A DNA stretch of 21,853 bases from a virus. Shown here one piece after another: positions 7,807 through 12,259 of this stretch. Both the position numbers and the translations under genes were made by a program. The notes beneath the pieces were generated by a model, which saw only the letters and a list, made by a program, of their open reading frames with translations, ran no database searches and was not told the origin of the DNA. The stretch lies in the IMG/VR virus record IMGVR_UViG_3300048929_000518, positions 1 through 21,853 of that record; one strand, given 5' to 3'. Positions within the stretch are counted from its first letter, which is position 1. Each line of letters begins with the position of its first letter.

Positions 7807-8076
7807 GGGCAACGCTTGTACGCCCAATCTGCAGCGATTGGCAAGCCCCACCGGATTTTCCAGGATATTGGAATCCTACGCAGCCGGGCAGGCACGAGCA
7901 GGCGCATATCCGCGACCCGCGCAAGGCAAATCAATAATCCAATAACTGCGAGCGCAACCCCCCGTAACCATTGCGGAAATTGCTTATTACTTTCGCAGAA
8001 CGAGTCCAATAAACCAATAGCCCCCGCTGCGACACCTAAGCCAATGCAACTACTGCACTTTCGCTGTATACCAGTT

Positions 8077-8105
8077 TTGCATTTTTGGATACGCCTCCGT
8101 ATCAT
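8077..8105 (+). promoter_or_regulatory. Candidate sigma70-type promoter for the rightward operon
   Basis: TTGCAT (8077-8082) and TATCAT (8100-8105) are separated by exactly 17 bases and point toward the plus-strand genes starting at 8253. Each hexamer matches the consensus in four of six positions. A palindrome covers the spacer and most of the -10 box. No transcript evidence is available. Confidence 0.4.
8088..8103. promoter_or_regulatory. Palindromic operator-like site overlapping the promoter
   Basis: GATACG-CCTC-CGTATC is a perfect inverted repeat with 6-base arms and a 4-base centre. It overlaps the spacer and four bases of the candidate -10 box, where a bound repressor would block polymerase. 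Confidence 0.4.
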
Positions 8106-8175
8106 GGCAGAATTGTGTTGAAAAAACCGGGTGCTAAAACCAATAGTGCGATGTGACTGCATCCAAACCAATAGC

Positions 8176-8215
8176 CCCCCGCGCGGCCCCCTTGCCAGTC
8201 GCCCCCGCGCGGCCC
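8176..8215 (+). repeat. Direct repeat of CCCCCGCGCGGCCC
   Basis: The 14-mer CCCCCGCGCGGCCC occurs at 8176-8189 and 8202-8215, start-to-start spacing 26 bases. The first copy abuts the last CCAATAG box. It lies between the candidate promoter and the first plus-strand gene, so it would be in that gene's leader. Confidence 0.6.
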
Positions 8216-8218
8216 ACG

Positions 8219-8233
8219 TTTGCCACGTGCAAA
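8219..8233. promoter_or_regulatory. Palindrome TTTGC-CACGT-GCAAA ahead of the first rightward gene
   Basis: This inverted repeat has 5-base arms and a 5-base centre and ends about 20 bases before the ATG at 8253, just upstream of the AAGGA ribosome site. It could be an operator or a leader hairpin. Confidence 0.3.
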
Positions 8234-8252
8234 ACACCAAGGAACTCGCAAC

Positions 8253-8525
8253 ATGACTCTTCAGATCAAGCTGGGAATGCTCGTGCGTCACAGGGACCGC
8301 AGTGATGATATTAGATACAAGGTGATCTATCGCGCCAAGCTGATCATTGACGAGAGGACGATTAATGATCTCAAGATAGCACCGCGTCAGTCCCCGCTCG
8401 CGTATCAGTTGGGACAGATCACCTGGATCTGCTACGTGTCTCAGCGGAGCAACGCCGCGTACTTCTGCCCGGAGACCGAGTTTCGGGACGGCCGCTTCGA
8501 GGAGGTGCCCCCGGCGGAGGCGTAG
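8253..8525 (+). CDS. 90-aa protein with PExEFxDGRFEE motif (paralogue A)
   Basis: The first rightward gene. The ATG at 8253 follows AAGGA with a 9-base gap; an upstream in-frame TTG at 8220 has no ribosome site. The protein opens MTLQIKLGMLVRHRDRSDDI then RYKV, and ends with WICYVSQRSNAAYFCPETEF then RDGRFEEVPP. The layout of an early V-R-H box, a Y-x-V strand, and a late P-E-x-E-F-x-D-G-R-F-E-E motif is shared with the protein at 9476-9778. The fold looks like a small SH3-like barrel of the DUF1653-like type often found in phage accessory regions (similarity judged by eye). The function of that group is unknown to me. First place in the operon suggests early expression. Confidence 0.75.
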   Translation: MTLQIKLGMLVRHRDRSDDIRYKVIYRAKLIIDERTINDLKIAPRQSPLAYQLGQITWICYVSQRSNAAYFCPETEFRDGRFEEVPPAEA

Positions 8526-8566
8526 AACAAAACCCCTTGCGCCTCGCCAGCCGGGGGCGTATGCCT

Positions 8567-8580
8567 TGCTATACATAGCA
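8567..8580 (+). promoter_or_regulatory. Extended -10 element inside a 14-base palindrome
   Basis: TGCTAT-AC-ATAGCA has 6-base arms and a 2-base centre in the 77-base gap between the first two rightward genes. It contains TG-C-TATACA (8567-8575), an extended -10 arrangement that can work without a good -35, pointing toward the gene at 8603. The overlap of palindrome and -10 suggests a regulated promoter for the main part of the operon. Flanking CCCCTTG (8533-8539) and CAAGGGG (about 8588-8594) form a wider inverted repeat. Confidence 0.4.
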
Positions 8581-8602
8581 CGCAACCAAGGGGAAACTAC
8601 GC

Positions 8603-9088
8603 ATGCTCCGCAAGCACATCGCAACCATGGTCAAGATGAACAGGTACCCGCTCCTGAAGGAGCTGATCAGGGAGTACTTCGGCCTGCCCGCTCAGGTGGC
8701 TCTCACTCCGGCGCTCTACCAGCGCGGCCTCGGTCAGGCCGATCTCGTCCTGTGCCTTCTGCGCACGGACCACTTCATGGCCCGGGAGTTCGTGGCCATG
8801 CTCATCGGACACCCCATCATCATCGGTCCGCCCTGCCTTCTGCACTACCGGACGAACGGGGGCAGACCCACGGTGTGTCACCCTCGCAGTTTGCTGGACC
8901 GACGAATTATATTCGTCGCTCCTGCAAATCCCCGCCAACCGTGCACCGAGGCCCACCTGCGCTGGAGCGACTTCAAGGCAGGCAGAACCCCGAGACAAGT
9001 GATGACTCGGGGTTCTACCAAGCGCGACGTGCGCCGCGCACTGCGGATGGGCTGGATCAGGCTGGAGGAGGTGAGTCATGCTGGTTAA
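8603..9088 (+). CDS. 161-aa protein of unknown function
   Basis: The ATG at 8603 is preceded by AAGGGGAAACTACGC. The codons are GC-biased at the third position through the first two thirds, so the frame is real. The N-terminal half is helical and hydrophobic (LLKELIREYFGLPAQVALTP, then ADLVLCLLRTDHFMAREFVA and MLIGHPIIIGPP). The C-terminal 60 residues are Arg-rich (KRDVRRALRMGWIRLEE) and could contact nucleic acid. Codon bias weakens around 8890-9016, where two perfect inverted repeats lie in the coding sequence. The end overlaps the next gene by 11 bases. No family recognised. Confidence 0.7.
   Translation: MLRKHIATMVKMNRYPLLKELIREYFGLPAQVALTPALYQRGLGQADLVLCLLRTDHFMAREFVAMLIGHPIIIGPPCLLHYRTNGGRPTVCHPRSLLDRRIIFVAPANPRQPCTEAHLRWSDFKAGRTPRQVMTRGSTKRDVRRALRMGWIRLEEVSHAG
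8900..8918 (+). repeat. Inverted repeat in coding sequence, 8-bp arms
   Basis: CGACGAAT (8900-8907) and ATTCGTCG (8911-8918) are perfect complements around a 3-base centre. In the plus-strand mRNA this would fold as a compact hairpin within the 161-aa gene. Confidence 0.5.
8984..9016 (+). repeat. Inverted repeat in coding sequence, 11-bp arms
   Basis: AGAACCCCGAG (8984-8994) pairs perfectly with CTCGGGGTTCT (9006-9016) across an 11-base loop. It lies about 60 bases before the ATG of the next gene. No T-run follows, so it is not a standard terminator. Confidence 0.6.
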
Positions 9089-9479
9089 GATCGCACTGGG
9101 ACTGGTTGGAACGGCCATGCTCATGATGGCCGTTGGCGCTGGCCTGCTGGCGCTGGCGCACGCCCAGCGCCCCGACCATCAGACGAACCTGCCCTATGGT
9201 CTGTGGGCGCGCACGCGCGGCGGCGTGCTCGAGATCGGGCACTACCGGGAGCCGGCCAACCAGCACAGCGGCGGTTGGACGGGTCTCGTGATGTGGACGA
9301 GTCCCCACGCGGCCATGATGTCTGTCCCCATTCTCGGCGGAGCCTGCGGCGTGGCGGCTACGCTGGAGGCTCCGTACCGCGTGCGAATCGCGGGTCACCA
9401 GTTCGACACGCGGGACGGCCCCCGCGTGATTCTGCACGACAAGCACTATCACGGAAGCATCTGCGGAGAACTACTATGA
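9078..9479 (+). CDS. Exported or membrane-anchored protein, 133 aa
   Basis: The ATG at 9078 has a very strong ribosome site (GGAGGAGGTGAGTC) located inside the end of the previous gene. Residues 1-29 (MLVKIALGLVGTAMLMMAVG then AGLLALAHA) form either a Sec signal peptide ending in AHA or an N-terminal membrane anchor. The outer part has WTGLVMWTSPHAAMMSVPIL and a Gly/His/Asp-rich C-terminus (HDKHYHGSICG) with two cysteines. No catalytic motif is recognised. The stop overlaps the next start (ATGA). Probably acts in the periplasm or at the membrane. Confidence 0.7.
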   Translation: MLVKIALGLVGTAMLMMAVGAGLLALAHAQRPDHQTNLPYGLWARTRGGVLEIGHYREPANQHSGGWTGLVMWTSPHAAMMSVPILGGACGVAATLEAPYRVRIAGHQFDTRDGPRVILHDKHYHGSICGELL

Positions 9480-9778
9480 GAACGCCCCACTTCGGCCAGC
9501 GAGTCCGTCATCTCGCACGCGGCTCCAGCTACATGGTGCTGGGCCGCCAGAAGATTCAGATCTCGCCGGGGACGCTGGAGAGAATCATGGCCAATATCCC
9601 GGGCAAGATCACTCTCAGTGCAGTCTGCGAGGCCCTCGAGCGGATCACCTTCATCATCTACTGCGCCGACGAGGACAACGCGAAGTGGGCGAGGCCCGAG
9701 TCCGAGTTCGTCGACGGGCGATTCGAGGAGATCGAGCGACCCGTCACTCCGGTGCCCATGCCGAGCGACCGGACATGA
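9476..9778 (+). CDS. 100-aa protein with PExEFxDGRFEE motif (paralogue B)
   Basis: ATGA overlaps on both sides and GGAG seven bases upstream support the start at 9476. The protein has QRVRHLARGSSYMVLGRQKI near the N-terminus and WARPESEFVDGRFEEIERP near the end. These match the 90-aa protein at 8253 in the V-R-H box, the Y-x-V strand and the P-E-x-E-F-x-D-G-R-F-E-E box, with a different middle (about residues 25-60). Duplication within one operon followed by divergence of the central segment is the simplest explanation. Function unknown; probably a small cytoplasmic beta-barrel protein. Confidence 0.75.
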   Translation: MRTPHFGQRVRHLARGSSYMVLGRQKIQISPGTLERIMANIPGKITLSAVCEALERITFIIYCADEDNAKWARPESEFVDGRFEEIERPVTPVPMPSDRT

Positions 9779-10008
9779 TCACGTATCGCGGCAATCGCGC
9801 CGGCACCGTGTTCGCGGCGTATCGCGGTGATGTTCGCGTGGGATACGTGACGAAGGGCGATCTGGGATGGCGATGGGAGCTGAATCTCCTGCGTCCCAGC
9901 GGCGGTCACTATCTCGGAACATCCTCGACGTACGAGCAGTCCACGGGCATGCTCGAGACGGCCCTCAGGGAGTGGATGGTTTACGCCCGACTACAGGAGA
10001 TGACATGA
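9775..10008 (+). CDS. 77-aa protein, unknown function
   Basis: The start ATG at 9775 overlaps the previous stop and its own TGA overlaps the next ATG. The ribosome site is weak, so translation probably depends on coupling. The sequence is strand-rich (MITYRGNRAGTVFAAYRGDV, then RVGYVTKGDLGWRWELNLL) and ends with a helix (STGMLETALREWMVYARLQE). It could be a compact alpha/beta domain of the kind seen in small phage accessory proteins. No cysteines, signal sequence or known motif. Confidence 0.65.
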   Translation: MITYRGNRAGTVFAAYRGDVRVGYVTKGDLGWRWELNLLRPSGGHYLGTSSTYEQSTGMLETALREWMVYARLQEMT

Positions 10009-10205
10009 TAGACCCGAACAGCACGTCCTATCCCTACCTCGCCGTCGCGCAGCATCACGGCGTTCCCTACGGCGAGGTGCTCGCGCTGGCCGATCGACTG
10101 GCGTCCGGGGATCGTGCCAAGCCGTGGATCGCGTGGCACTTCGACGCGAATGCTGCGTACGAGCGCGAGACATATCGCCAGGAGCAGATCAGGAGATCAG
10201 CATGA
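10005..10205 (+). CDS. 66-aa soluble protein, unknown function
   Basis: The ATG at 10005 has AGGAGATGAC upstream and overlaps the previous TGA. The N-terminal half, YLAVAQHHGVPYGEVLALAD then RLA, looks like a short helix-turn-helix (a helix, the turn HGVPYGE, a second helix). The second half is Trp/Tyr/Arg-rich (KPWIAWHFDANAAYERETYR). That suggests a possible small DNA-binding protein, but the evidence is slight. Its 3' end encodes the ribosome site of the next gene. Confidence 0.6.
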   Translation: MIDPNSTSYPYLAVAQHHGVPYGEVLALADRLASGDRAKPWIAWHFDANAAYERETYRQEQIRRSA

Positions 10206-10450
10206 TATACCGCCTCGCACTGTTCTGCGCGCTTCTGCTCCTCTTCGTGGGAGCCGTGGCCACCACTCTCGTTCGCGCCGAGACGATCACGATTCAGCGT
10301 GTCGTCGAGGTGCCGGCGGACGCGACCCTGACCTACTCGGTCGGGGGTCGCGTCCTCCAGAGCATGACGCTGCCCGTCGGCACCGCTCGCATCACCATTC
10401 AGCTCACATCGCCGAGCGGCATCAGGCTCGGCCACGGGAGGCGAAAGTGA
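10202..10450 (+). CDS. Exported 82-aa protein
   Basis: The ATG at 10202 follows AGGAGATCAGC and overlaps the previous TGA. Residues 1-26 (MIYRLALFCALLLLFVGAVA then TTLVRA) are a Sec signal peptide with LVRA-E as likely cleavage site. The remaining 56 residues are Thr/Val/Ile-rich strands (TITIQRVVEVPADATLTYSV, ITIQLTSPSGI) with no cysteine. A small exported beta protein in a phage accessory operon could modify the envelope, for example in superinfection exclusion, but nothing specific shows this. Confidence 0.65.
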   Translation: MIYRLALFCALLLLFVGAVATTLVRAETITIQRVVEVPADATLTYSVGGRVLQSMTLPVGTARITIQLTSPSGIRLGHGRRK

Positions 10451-10767
10451 GGCGACCACCGGCCTCGCAGTTTCTGCGCGATCACTACGTCGACCCGACC
10501 CCCATCAGCAAGGAGCACCACCACATGCCGCCCAGCAAGTACGATCAGGCAAGACTTCCAGAGACCGCCGAGGAGGCCATCGCCATGGCGGAGATTCACG
10601 AGATCTCGGCAAGACAGGCGCGTGACCGGGACCTGCACGGCAGCGCGCGACATCTCGAGCTCGTGGCTCTGCTGCTCCGGCACTACGCGACCACCATGGG
10701 GGTCGTGGAGAGTGCCCCCACCAGCTTCGATGGGACAACATACGGCGATGCGGAGAAGACCACGTGA
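10447..10767 (+). CDS. Soluble helical protein, 106 aa (alternative start gives 80 aa)
   Basis: The GTG at 10447 overlaps the previous TGA (GTGA) and has GGGAGG five bases upstream. A second in-frame start, ATG at 10525, has an equally good AAGGAG nine bases upstream and gives 80 aa beginning MPPSKYDQ. Either or both may be used. The shared part is mostly helical: LPETAEEAIAMAEIHEISAR, then HLELVALLLRHYATTMGVVE. The N-terminal extension is basic and His-rich (RRPPASQFLRDHYV, EHHH). No family recognised. Confidence 0.65.
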   Translation: MRRPPASQFLRDHYVDPTPISKEHHHMPPSKYDQARLPETAEEAIAMAEIHEISARQARDRDLHGSARHLELVALLLRHYATTMGVVESAPTSFDGTTYGDAEKTT

Positions 10768-10982
10768 AGATCATCGGCAACCCCGGCAGCGTCCGTCCGC
10801 CCTGCCCGGTGGTCAGGACGAAACGCGGCACGGCTGGCGGCAAGCGGGTGGCGCTCAGCAAGCCGTGCGGCGCGGCCACCCGCGTCGTGCGCACGCGGCC
10901 CGGCCCGCGCGGCACCGTGCGCCGCACGTGCAGATGCGCGAAGGGACACGAGTTCACCACCATGGAGGCACCGGAGCTATGA
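10764..10982 (+). CDS. Zinc-ribbon-like basic protein, 72 aa
   Basis: The GTG at 10764 overlaps the previous TGA and follows GGAGAAGACCAC. The protein is strongly basic and has cysteines at about 14, 35, 56 and 58 with a nearby C-A-K-G-H-E-F, a layout resembling a zinc ribbon with widely separated halves (PPCPVV ... KPCGAA ... RTCRCAKGHEFT). Basic charge plus a metal knuckle suggests nucleic acid or ribosome contact. The coding sequence is GC-rich. Metal binding is inferred from cysteine spacing only. Confidence 0.65.
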   Translation: MKIIGNPGSVRPPCPVVRTKRGTAGGKRVALSKPCGAATRVVRTRPGPRGTVRRTCRCAKGHEFTTMEAPEL

Positions 10983-11197
10983 TCATTCTCGCATTTCTCA
11001 TCGCCATCAACTGTGCCGAGCCGCGCCTGACCTTTCGCGAATTCTACTCCGTGCAGACTGGAATTCCGCAGGGTCCAAAGTGGCCGACTTGGCCATACGA
11101 GGAGACGGCACCCGTGCTCTCTCGCCTCGCCAACAACTTCGCGGCATACGCGGACTACGCCGAGCAGTATCGAGACCAGTGCGGAGCAGCGCGATGA
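10979..11197 (+). CDS. Small protein with hydrophobic N-terminus, 72 aa
   Basis: The ATG at 10979 overlaps the previous stop. Residues 1-11 (MIILAFLIAIN) are hydrophobic and followed by CAEPRLTF; this is short for a signal peptide and the N at -1 is wrong for a standard lipobox, so export or lipidation is uncertain. The rest is aromatic-rich (FREFYSVQTGIPQGPKWPTW) and ends in a Tyr/Ala helix (NNFAAYADYAEQYRDQ). No family recognised. The 3' end contains the GGAG used by the next gene. Confidence 0.6.
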   Translation: MIILAFLIAINCAEPRLTFREFYSVQTGIPQGPKWPTWPYEETAPVLSRLANNFAAYADYAEQYRDQCGAAR

Positions 11198-11493
11198 TCA
11201 CCCGTCGAGGCATCATCACCGGACTGATCAGTCTCGCCGCCGCGCCGGCCGTCGTGCGCGCGTCCAGTCTCATGCGGTGCTCGCCGACCGAGCCGGAGCT
11301 CCTGGGTCTGTCTGAGTTCGCGTCGTCGAGCACGTGGCCGCTCTCAACACCGGAGCAGATCCTCGACGACATTCGCCGCACACTGGTCGAAGCGACCGGA
11401 CTTCCGGCGCGACTGCTGTTCGGCGAGGGACTTCCGCCGATGACCAGTGACGAGATCGAGCACTGGCAGCGCGTGGCCAGATATAGCCAGTGA
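11194..11493 (+). CDS. Exported protein with Tat-like signal, 99 aa
   Basis: The ATG at 11194 overlaps the previous TGA and has GGAG seven bases upstream. The N-terminus MITRRGIITGLISLAAAPAV then VRAS has a twin arginine directly before a moderate hydrophobic core, the pattern of a Tat signal peptide, with an A-x-A-like cleavage region. The mature part is acidic and helical (PEQILDDIRRTLVEATGLPA then RLLFGEG), ending DEIEHWQRVARYSQ. Tat export carries folded proteins, often with cofactors, but none is evident here. A Sec route is equally possible. Confidence 0.6.
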   Translation: MITRRGIITGLISLAAAPAVVRASSLMRCSPTEPELLGLSEFASSSTWPLSTPEQILDDIRRTLVEATGLPARLLFGEGLPPMTSDEIEHWQRVARYSQ

Positions 11494-11948
11494 CCGTCGA
11501 CAATGGCCTCCGTCCCCTCTTCCGCAAGTATCTGCCGGACTTCGACTGGTGCACGATCGAGACGGGCATGACGACGCAGGGTGTGCCGGACAGCAACTAC
11601 TGCGCGCGGCCCCTGACATCGCGCGGCCCCGGCTTCGAGGGCTTCGTGGAGTACAAGGCCACCGATGGCTACGTGGTGGACCTGCGCCCCGAGCAGATCG
11701 GCTGGATCTGCCGGCGCGTGCGCTGGGGCGGGCGAGTGTGGATCGCCGTGAGACGTCAGTCAGCAGCCGGTCCCAGGAAGGGGGCGGCTGCTGACGAGCT
11801 CTGGCTGTTCTGGGGCGGGCTGGCGCGGGAGGCTAGGCTGGGCGGGCTGCGCGACCCCGCTGTGGCTCGGGCCGCCAAGGTGTGGCACGGCGGCCCGGCG
11901 CGTTGGGACTGGCGGGCCGTGGGCGCTAGGCTGCGGCTGCGGGGCTAG
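11490..11948 (+). CDS. VRR-NUC-like PD-(D/E)XK nuclease, 152 aa
   Basis: Last gene of the rightward operon; GTG at 11490 overlaps the previous TGA. The N-terminal 90 residues carry the nuclease pattern: an early glutamate (IETGM, E24), GVPDS (31-35, D34), then FEGFVEYKATDG (49-60) with the E-x-K pair E54/K56, LRPEQIGWI (65-73) with Q69, and GGRVWIAVR (80-88). This is the order in VRR-NUC proteins (G-V-P-D, E-x-K, Q, G-x-x-V-x-V), which act on branched DNA or as repair and recombination nucleases. The C-terminal 50 residues (LAREARLGGLRDPAVARAAK) are a GC-rich, Gly/Ala/Arg/Trp extension joined by a linker that contains a large DNA inverted repeat. Likely role: resolving or trimming phage DNA during replication or packaging. 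Confidence 0.7.
   Translation: MTVDNGLRPLFRKYLPDFDWCTIETGMTTQGVPDSNYCARPLTSRGPGFEGFVEYKATDGYVVDLRPEQIGWICRRVRWGGRVWIAVRRQSAAGPRKGAAADELWLFWGGLAREARLGGLRDPAVARAAKVWHGGPARWDWRAVGARLRLRG
11759..11795. repeat. Inverted repeat, 11-bp arms, inside the nuclease gene
   Basis: GTCAGCAGCCG (11759-11769) pairs perfectly with CGGCTGCTGAC (11785-11795) across a 15-base centre, itself partly self-complementary (TCCC with GGGG). It sits exactly in the linker between the nuclease domain and the C-terminal extension. No T-run on either side, so no simple terminator. Confidence 0.6.
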
Positions 11949-11969
11949 TGGGCGAGGCTGGGGACGTCC

Positions 11970-12089
11970 CTACGGTGCCCCGGCAAGCCAGCCGGCAACC
12001 ACGCACCCGGCCAGAAACAGGCCACTGCCGACCGCCCCGGCCCACCACGGCAGCGGCACGCGCGGGCTGCTGCACTTTCTCCAATGCAT
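11970..12089 (-). CDS. Tiny membrane protein, 39 aa, last gene of the leftward accessory operon
   Basis: The ATG at 12089-12087 has an ideal ribosome site (AAGGAGG six bases upstream). The protein begins MHWRKCSSPRVPLPWWAGAV and ends GSGLFLAGCVVAGWLAGAP. It has a basic N-terminus then one membrane span rich in Gly/Ala/Trp. It ends only 21 bases from the stop of the converging nuclease gene. Too short for standard ORF cut-offs; the ribosome site is the main support. Function unknown. Confidence 0.6.
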   Translation of the reverse strand: MHWRKCSSPRVPLPWWAGAVGSGLFLAGCVVAGWLAGAP

Positions 12090-12106
12090 CCTCGTCCTCC
12101 TTTTCC

Positions 12107-12259
12107 CTAGTCCTGGTTCAGATCATCCTGCTGCGCGGCCCACTTGACCGTTTCCTCGAACTCTCGTTTCTCGCGGCGAGTGCTCTCCGCCACGCGCCGC
12201 TTGTAGTCGTCAAAGTTCGCACTTGCGAGAAGGATTCCCACGAGATCATCAGTTGTCAC
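12107..12259 (-). CDS. Small charged protein, 50 aa
   Basis: The GTG at 12259-12257 overlaps the TGA of the 421-aa gene (GTGA) and has AAGGAG eight bases upstream. The product starts MTTDDLVGILLASANFDDYK and continues RRVAESTRREKREFEETVKW then AAQQDDLNQD. It is a single long charged helix after a short hydrophobic patch, probably a coiled-coil or adaptor protein. The longer open frame upstream of this start is only a shadow of the 421-aa gene. Function unknown. Confidence 0.65.
   Translation of the reverse strand: MTTDDLVGILLASANFDDYKRRVAESTRREKREFEETVKWAAQQDDLNQD

Larger units (their letters stand above)
7939..8173 (+). repeat. Five same-strand CCAATA boxes, three as AAACCAATAG
   Basis: CCAATA occurs at 7939-7944, 8006-8011, 8014-8019, 8140-8145 and 8168-8173, all on the plus strand. 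Three copies extend to AAACCAATAG (8011-8020, 8137-8146, 8165-8174), and two of these extend further to AAACCAATAGCCCCC (8011-8025 and 8165-8179). Such iterated same-orientation boxes in an AT-richer intergenic region resemble binding sites for a phage regulator or iterons of an origin. Confidence 0.6.
7807..8252. promoter_or_regulatory. Divergent intergenic control region
   Basis: About 445 bases separate the leftward packaging operon from the rightward small-gene operon. No coding frame here has both a ribosome site and GC-biased codons. The middle part (about 7920-8160) is richer in A+T than its surroundings. It contains five CCAATA boxes, one candidate rightward promoter with an overlapping palindrome, a GC-rich direct repeat and a palindrome just ahead of the first plus-strand gene; these are listed separately. 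I could not fix a convincing leftward promoter. The region is also the best place in the window for a replication origin, though no initiator gene is adjacent. Confidence 0.6.

Noticed and set aside
7536-8105. Minus-strand frame beginning ATG 8105 with hydrophobic segments resembling a small membrane protein
   Set aside because: No ribosome site, no GC bias at third codon positions, and it runs deep into the NusG-like gene in another frame; the hydrophobic look comes from the AT-richer control region.
11961-11970. GGGACGTCCC between the converging operons as a terminator
   Set aside because: A 10-base palindrome with no loop and no T-run on either strand; too weak to call.
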